Positions 6,476-10,477 of a stretch of DNA of 10,477 nt are shown here, piece after piece. Every line of letters begins with the position of its first letter. Positions within the stretch are counted from its first letter, which is position 1. A program made the position numbers and the translations under genes. This stretch comes from Verrucomicrobiota bacterium. GTDB taxonomy: Bacteria; Verrucomicrobiota; Verrucomicrobiia; Opitutales; Opitutaceae. The stretch lies in assembly GCA_023443985.1 (NCBI GenBank), contig JAEZSJ010000162.1, positions 1-10,477 on the forward strand, written 5' to 3'. Below the pieces are notes generated by a model, which was given only the letters and a program-made list of their open reading frames with translations, was not told where the DNA came from and made no database searches.

Positions 6476-6559
6476 GGACCGGTCTTTGACCCGTCCCTTT
6501 GGGCATACCCCGCGGGGGACGGCGCGGGTCGGGGATGCCCAGTCGAAGACTGGACCTAC
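6476..6559 (+). repeat. 84-bp intergenic repeat, copy 2
   Basis: This copy starts 15 bases after the M56 stop codon and matches 4296-4379 at 69 of 84 positions without gaps. Its second hairpin is a perfect CCAGTC-GAA-GACTGG (6539-6553). The first, GGACCGGTC-TTT-GACCCGTCC (6476-6496), has one mismatch. With copy 1 it brackets the repressor/protease pair as direct repeats. It could also serve as a weak transcription end for that operon, but no T-run follows. Confidence 0.75.
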
Positions 6560-6628
6560 GGGATGAGGGTGGCCGGCAGGTTGGCCCGGGCATCAGTTTG
6601 CGTCGTGATGCCGTGCCATGCGGCGTGG

Positions 6629-6672
6629 AACTGCCGCGCTGGCGGTGGCGGCGGCGCTCGTCGCTGGCAGTT
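6629..6672 (-). terminator. Stem-loop just past accA, possible terminator without U-tract
   Basis: AACTGCC (6629-6635) and GGCAGTT (6666-6672) form a perfect 7-bp stem, with a GC-rich interior that can extend the pairing. On the minus strand it begins six bases after the accA stop codon. There is no T-run behind it, so intrinsic termination is uncertain. Confidence 0.3.
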
Positions 6673-6678
6673 GGGGCG

Positions 6679-7650
6679 CTACACCGCCGCCTCGGCGAAG
6701 CGGCCGAGGTGGCGATAGTTCTGATACCGCTGGTCGAGCAACGTCTCAAGCGGGAGCGCGGTGATCGCGGCCAGGTGGCGTTGCAGGGCGGCGGCGAGCG
6801 TCTGCGCGGCGGCGGCGGGATCGTAGTGCGCGCCACCGAGTGGTTCGGCGAGGATCTCGTGGGCCACGCCCATGCCGGCGAGTTCGGCGGCGTTGAGCTT
6901 GAGCGCCTCGGCGGCCTGCGGCGCGGCGGCGCGGTCCTTCCAGAGAATCGCGGCGCAGCCCTCGGGCGAGATGACGGAGTAGTAGCTGTTCTCGAACACC
7001 AGCACACGGTCGGTCACGCCGATGCCGAGCGCGCCGCCGGAGCCGCCTTCGCCGATGACGACGGCGATGCTCGGCGTGCGCAGGACGGCCATCTCGCGGA
7101 TGTTCACCGCGATCGCCTCGGCCACGTGGCGCTCCTCGGCGCCGACGCCGGGAAACGCTCCGGGCGTGTCGATGAAGGTGATGAGCGGCAGGCCGAATTT
7201 TTCGGCGAGGCGCATGAGGCGCAGCGCCTTCCGGTAGCCTTCGGGGTTGGGCATGCCGAAGTTGCGCTCGAGATTCTCCTTGGTGTCGCGGCCCTTCTGC
7301 TGCGCGACGATCATGACGGGTCGGCCCTGGAACGTGGCGGTGCCGCCGATCAGCGCGCGGTCGTCGTTGAACTGCCGGTCGCCGTGCAGCTCCTGAAAGC
7401 CGGTGAAGATCGCGCCGATGTAGTCGAGCGCGTAGGGACGTTTCGGATGCCGGGCGATCTGGACGCGCTGCCAGGCGGTGAGGTTGCTGTAGACGGCCCG
7501 TTTGGTGGCGTCGATCTTGGCCTCGATGGCGGCGAAGTCGGCGGAGGCATCGACCTTGTTCTTGAGCGACAACTCGCGCAGGTGGGCGAGTTGTTTCTCG
7601 AGATCGCGGATCGGTTTCTCGAATTCGAGCAGGAGCTGCGGCTTTTCCAT
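6679..7650 (-). CDS. accA: Acetyl-CoA carboxylase carboxyltransferase subunit alpha
   Basis: AccA is the alpha half of the carboxyltransferase of acetyl-CoA carboxylase. With AccD it transfers CO2 from carboxybiotin on AccB to acetyl-CoA, making malonyl-CoA for fatty-acid synthesis in the cytoplasm. The 323-residue length is normal. The N-terminal helix LEFEKPIRDLEKQ (8-20), the RHPKRPYALDYI segment (67-78), FGMPNPEGYRKALRLM (131-146), DTPGAFPGVGAEERHVAEAI (161-180) and the oxyanion-hole loop EGGSGGALGIG (201-211) are all intact. The chosen ATG (7648-7650) gives MEKPQLLLEFE, matching the family start. No Shine-Dalgarno sequence is visible. Downstream of the start of this gene, on the upstream side of transcription, lies the DUF2059 terminator, so accA is probably transcribed from its own promoter in 7651-7790. 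AccD and AccBC are not in the window. Confidence 0.97.
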   Translation of the reverse strand: MEKPQLLLEFEKPIRDLEKQLAHLRELSLKNKVDASADFAAIEAKIDATKRAVYSNLTAWQRVQIARHPKRPYALDYIGAIFTGFQELHGDRQFNDDRALIGGTATFQGRPVMIVAQQKGRDTKENLERNFGMPNPEGYRKALRLMRLAEKFGLPLITFIDTPGAFPGVGAEERHVAEAIAVNIREMAVLRTPSIAVVIGEGGSGGALGIGVTDRVLVFENSYYSVISPEGCAAILWKDRAAAPQAAEALKLNAAELAGMGVAHEILAEPLGGAHYDPAAAAQTLAAALQRHLAAITALPLETLLDQRYQNYRHLGRFAEAAV

Positions 7651-7792
7651 GGTAGTGGAGACGGGACGCGAGCCGCGGAGCATTTCCGGCGCCCGTGGGG
7701 GCGTCAACGGGGGCCGGCGGCGGCGCCACGGAATGAAGCGCAGCGAATACCGCAACGAAGGAGAAGAAGCGTCGTGGGCGCGCCGGCCGGGG

Positions 7793-7829
7793 AGAACAGA
7801 AAACCCCGGCTGCAGAGCGCGGCCGGGGT
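7793..7829 (-). terminator. Intrinsic terminator of the DUF2059 gene
   Basis: ACCCCGGC (7803-7810) pairs perfectly with GCCGGGGT (7822-7829) around an 11-base loop. On the minus strand the stem is followed by TTTTCTGTTCT (complement of 7793-7803), a good U-rich tract. It lies 15 bases after the stop codon of the 7845-8363 gene and should separate it from accA. Confidence 0.8.
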
Positions 7830-7844
7830 GCAAGTGGGCGCCGG

Positions 7845-8363
7845 TTACTCGGCGGCCTTGCCGGACTGCTCGGCGGCCGCCATCTCGGCGGCGAACTCCT
7901 GCGCGGCGGACTGAACCTTCTGCATCATCGAGTGCATCAGCGGAGGCATCGCAGCCATGGTCTTCTGGGCGAGGACGGGCATCTTCGCAGCCATCGCCTT
8001 GCCGGCGGGGGTCTTGTAGAATGCGATGATGCCATCGACCTCTTCCTGGGTCAGCGACTCGCTGTAGATCTGGACGTAGACGGGCTCGAGCTTCGCCCAA
8101 GTGAGCTCTTCGGCCATGATGGCCTTGGCCTTCGCGGTGTACTTGTCGACGGCGGCCTGCTGGGCCGGGGAGACCGGGCGGCCCTGGGTCGCCTGCGCGA
8201 GCATCTGCTGCATCATGCCGTCGAGCTGCCCCATGGCGGCGTCGATGACCTTCGGGGCATCGGAGAGGACGAGCAGCTCCTTCACGGAGCGTTCGCTGGG
8301 CTGGGGGCCGGCCGCGAAGGCGGCCGAGCAGAGGAGGGAGAGGGCGAGGACGATACGTTTCAT
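7845..8363 (-). CDS. Secreted DUF2059 domain-containing protein
   Basis: This 172-residue protein has a clear signal peptide: MKR, a hydrophobic core IVLALSLLCSAAF, and likely cleavage after AFA (residue 17). It should be periplasmic or exported. The mature part is helical. It matches the DUF2059 pattern, with KVIDAAMGQLDGMMQQ (38-53) and WAKLEPVYVQIYSESLTQEE (89-108), followed by IIAFYKTPAGKAMAAKMP (112-129), where FYxTPxGK is the family hallmark. The tail is Ala/Glu/Met-rich. The molecular function of DUF2059 is not established. The gene ends at its own terminator and starts 106 bases downstream of the stop of the next membrane-protein gene. No -35/-10 pair or Shine-Dalgarno sequence was convincing in that gap, which holds a CGCCGG-GGA-CCGGCG hairpin (8403-8417). 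Confidence 0.88.
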   Translation of the reverse strand: MKRIVLALSLLCSAAFAAGPQPSERSVKELLVLSDAPKVIDAAMGQLDGMMQQMLAQATQGRPVSPAQQAAVDKYTAKAKAIMAEELTWAKLEPVYVQIYSESLTQEEVDGIIAFYKTPAGKAMAAKMPVLAQKTMAAMPPLMHSMMQKVQSAAQEFAAEMAAAEQSGKAAE

Positions 8364-8469
8364 GTATTCTGTTGTTTGTGTTCTGGGTGGTGGGGATGAG
8401 TCCGCCGGGGACCGGCGAGTGCAAAGGGCCGGGATCCTGCAGGAGAGTGTTCGTGGGCGGCGTGTCGAT

Positions 8470-10059
8470 TCAGGTCGTGCGGCCGACAGCGAGCTGGAGG
8501 ATCGGCCGGGAGAAGTCGCAGATGCGGAAGTGGTGGCGCACGGCGAGCCAGTGTAGTGTGACGGCCACGCTGGTGAGCGTGAGGAGAATCGCGACACCGC
8601 CCGGCGTCAGGACTGCGTCGAGAAACACCACGGGTGAATACTCCGACGCACGAGCGCCGAGCCGGGCTGTGATGCCGCCGATGATGCCCGGTGCTATAAA
8701 GGTGGGTACCGCGAGGCCCGTGATCAGGATCCAATAGTGGTGCGCGGCCCGGTAGAGGAAGGCCTGGACCAGGAGCGCGGCCGGCAGAAAGAGAAATGTC
8801 GCGGCGAGCGGGCGGACGAGCACGTTCGCCTCGAACGGGTCTCCGGCCAGCAGGGTGGCGCCGACAGCCAGTAGCGCCAATTCGGCGGCGAAGGCGACAG
8901 CCACCAATCCGGTGATACGCAACGTCTCGCAATGGGCGCCACGGGCGAGCCGTTGCCGGGAGAGAGGGAGCCGGTGGGGCGCGAGGACGGCGGGCGCGGC
9001 GAAGCTCGCAGCGGCGACGAGCCCGACGAGCAGTGCGAGGAGGTACAGCAGCGTGGCGATCAGGCCGGCGGTGGTGCCTGGTTGAAACGCGGCGGCGAGC
9101 TGATCGACGTATTGTGCGTACGTTGGCGCACGCCCCGCCTCGGCCCGGCTGGTGACCAGGGCGAGCACCCCCAGGCAGACGAGCGGGGCCCCGCTGAGGC
9201 AAACCAGCCCGAGGAGCAACTGGCTCCGGCCGACACCGCCGAAACGGCAGTGGTGGATGACGGCCACCCAATCGCGCAGCGAAGAGCCCACGGTCGGGAG
9301 GTTCCAGTCCTTGCGGGGATTGTCCGCTTTGCGCGCCGCGAGCAGGCGAGCGTTTTCCGCCTGCATCTGGCGCAACACGGCGAAGCCGCCGGACCCGCCG
9401 AACGGGAGGCTGGTTTGCAGGCAGCAGTACACCATCGCGCTGCGGCTGCGCTCGCGGAGGCCCTTCGCCGAGAAACCGCGTTGGACGCAGAATGCGGAGA
9501 AGGCGGTGCCGGCGACGAGGACCGCCCCAGGGTACGCCTGAGCGATGGCGAGGACGAGAGCGCGGGAGGGAAGCATGAGCAGCGCGAGGAGCGCGGCGTA
9601 TCCGGCCATTCCCAACGCGGCGCCCCAGCCGAGGCCACGTCGGCGATTGAGCAGCGGAGCCGACAGCCCGGCGAGGATGAGCCCGGCGCTCGCGGCGCGG
9701 GGGAACGGGAGGCCGAGCATTTCGGCGCCGGTGAAGCAGACCACCGCGGCGACCCCGCAGGCGACCAGATGCCAGCGCCGGAAGGCGGAGCGAACACCGG
9801 GGAGCTGCGCGGCGAAGCTGCGGTGCATGACCTCATGGAGGGGACCGAGCAGAAAGGCACCGAAGGTGACGGGGCCGAGCAGCGTGCACGTGAGGAGCGC
9901 GGCCTCCGGAGTCGGCACCCCGCCGAACGCCTTGAGCAGATTGAAGCCCAACGCCCAGGTGTAGAAGGCGGCGAAGAGGAACGTCCGCACGGGGCGGAGG
10001 AGCATGAGATAGGCGCGGAAGGTCATGGGCGGATGGCGCGAGGCGGGGGCGACCGGCAT
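8470..10059 (-). CDS. Polytopic membrane protein, possible ABC-2-type permease-like
   Basis: I do not firmly recognise this 529-residue protein. It has about ten or more hydrophobic segments (for example about 26-45, 55-73, 98-114, 122-136, 146-164, 167-187, 281-303, 331-358, 383-405, 413-434, 442-464, 484-505). A soluble loop with many charges lies at about 195-275. The segment APHRLPLSRQRLARG (360-374) resembles the 'P-x-S-R' cytoplasmic motif often seen in ABC-2 exporter permeases. HEVMH (75-79) fits HExxH by pattern, but no other protease feature is evident. The C-terminus VRHHFRICDFSR (507-518) resembles the tail of the neighbouring upstream gene, so the two are probably related subunits. 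The start may be the ATG at 10057-10059, nine bases after the preceding stop region, or the ATG at 10024-10026 (MTFRAYLML), which begins closer to the first hydrophobic helix. No Shine-Dalgarno sequence distinguishes them. Confidence 0.75.
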   Translation of the reverse strand: MPVAPASRHPPMTFRAYLMLLRPVRTFLFAAFYTWALGFNLLKAFGGVPTPEAALLTCTLLGPVTFGAFLLGPLHEVMHRSFAAQLPGVRSAFRRWHLVACGVAAVVCFTGAEMLGLPFPRAASAGLILAGLSAPLLNRRRGLGWGAALGMAGYAALLALLMLPSRALVLAIAQAYPGAVLVAGTAFSAFCVQRGFSAKGLRERSRSAMVYCCLQTSLPFGGSGGFAVLRQMQAENARLLAARKADNPRKDWNLPTVGSSLRDWVAVIHHCRFGGVGRSQLLLGLVCLSGAPLVCLGVLALVTSRAEAGRAPTYAQYVDQLAAAFQPGTTAGLIATLLYLLALLVGLVAAASFAAPAVLAPHRLPLSRQRLARGAHCETLRITGLVAVAFAAELALLAVGATLLAGDPFEANVLVRPLAATFLFLPAALLVQAFLYRAAHHYWILITGLAVPTFIAPGIIGGITARLGARASEYSPVVFLDAVLTPGGVAILLTLTSVAVTLHWLAVRHHFRICDFSRPILQLAVGRTT

Positions 10060-10068
10060 AGTGGGCGG

Positions 10069-10477
10069 TCAGCCGAGGCGGAAGCCAAGTCGGCGGAGGC
10101 AGTCCCTGGTGCGGTTGAGGTCGCAGGTGCGATAGTGGCGGCGGAAGGTGGACCAGGCGAAGGCGAGCGAGGCCAGCGTGAGAATCGAGAAGATCGCGAT
10201 GCTGAATACCGATGACGAAAAGCCGGAGTCGCGGAGGACGACGGCAAAGGTCGCGATGATGAAGCCGGGGAACGCGAGGAGGCCGAAGAAAATCTGTGCG
10301 AGCGCACCGCGTGCGAACACCGCTATTGGCAAGAGGTTTGCGGCGATGACCGCGACGGCGGTAAGCGGGAAAAACCGGTGCAACAAGGCGAAGCTCCACG
10401 GCTGGTCCGCGACAAGGGCGGCGGTTGCCAGCGCGGCGATGGCTCCGGCGGCGCAGCCCGCAAGAGCGAGGAGGGCG
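10069..10477 (-). CDS. Membrane protein, C-terminal part (cut by window end)
   Basis: The open frame runs from the window edge to TGA at 10069-10071, giving 135 visible codons; the N-terminus lies beyond base 10477. Four hydrophobic stretches are visible: ALLALAGCAAGAIAALATAA at the edge, LTAVAVIAANLLPIAVFA, then IFFGLLAFPGFIIATFAVVL, then FSIAIFSILTLASLAFAW. The end is FRRHYRTCDLNRTRDCLRRL. That tail matches the VRHHFRICDFSR end of the next gene downstream, so the two are likely distant paralogues in one operon. No in-frame ATG is present in the visible part; a TTG at 10384-10386 is internal to the fold. Function is unknown; a permease subunit is a guess from the paired layout. Confidence 0.7.
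   Translation of the reverse strand, partial: ALLALAGCAAGAIAALATAALVADQPWSFALLHRFFPLTAVAVIAANLLPIAVFARGALAQIFFGLLAFPGFIIATFAVVLRDSGFSSSVFSIAIFSILTLASLAFAWSTFRRHYRTCDLNRTRDCLRRLGFRLG

Noticed and set aside
8932..10215. Long plus-strand open frame of about 427 codons opposite the membrane-protein genes
   Set aside because: Its product is rich in Glu, Arg, Gly and Ala with no recognisable motif. It lies antisense to strongly hydrophobic coding sequence and is explained by high GC content.
1..10477. CRISPR array, tRNA, rRNA or insertion sequence
   Set aside because: No regularly spaced repeats, no tRNA-like cloverleaf with a CCA end, no rRNA-like sequence and no transposase were seen on either strand.

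Overview
This is a roughly 65-70% GC bacterial window (estimated by eye) with ordinary chromosomal genes. Clear Shine-Dalgarno sequences are absent before most starts. A serpin, a Gfo/Idh/MocA oxidoreductase, a BlaI/M56 regulator pair and structured intergenic repeats occur together. My best guess is Verrucomicrobiota, probably an Opitutaceae-like lineage. That assignment is an impression from gene style and repeats, not a database result.

Layout. (1) 1-622, plus strand: the C-terminal half of a serpin whose reading frame is interrupted by a TAG at 44-46. (2) 688-1461, plus: a family 2 glycosyltransferase of the dolichol-phosphate-mannose-synthase type. (3) 1513-1540: a minus-strand intrinsic terminator, then homoserine dehydrogenase with an ACT domain on the minus strand (1576-2925). 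(4) 3120-4199, plus: a Gfo/Idh/MocA oxidoreductase, divergent from homoserine dehydrogenase. (5) 4200-4511: a hairpin-rich gap that ends in a TTGACA element and two CTAC-N4-GTAG operator boxes. (6) 4512-6460, plus: a two-gene regulatory operon, a BlaI-type repressor and a BlaR1-like M56 membrane protease overlapping by ATGA. (7) 6461-6678: a gap with a second copy of an 84-bp repeat, so the regulatory pair is bracketed by direct repeats. (8) 6679-10477, minus strand: accA, a secreted DUF2059 protein with a good terminator, and two neighbouring multi-membrane-span proteins with related C-terminal tails, the last cut by the window end.

How the parts relate. Homoserine dehydrogenase (Thr/Met/Ile branch of aspartate metabolism) and AccA (fatty-acid initiation) are housekeeping genes with no evident link to each other. 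The regulatory pair is the most distinctive system. The repressor has a standard winged-helix sequence and two well-spaced operators before its own gene. The partner keeps the M56 zinc-protease core but replaces the penicillin-binding sensor of BlaR1/MecR1 with an apparently beta-rich C-terminal domain that lacks a Ser-x-x-Lys motif. It therefore probably senses something other than a beta-lactam. No obvious target gene lies next to it, so its regulon may be itself plus unlinked genes. The two membrane proteins at the right end look like paired integral-membrane subunits, possibly of an ABC-2-type exporter, but no ATPase is visible.
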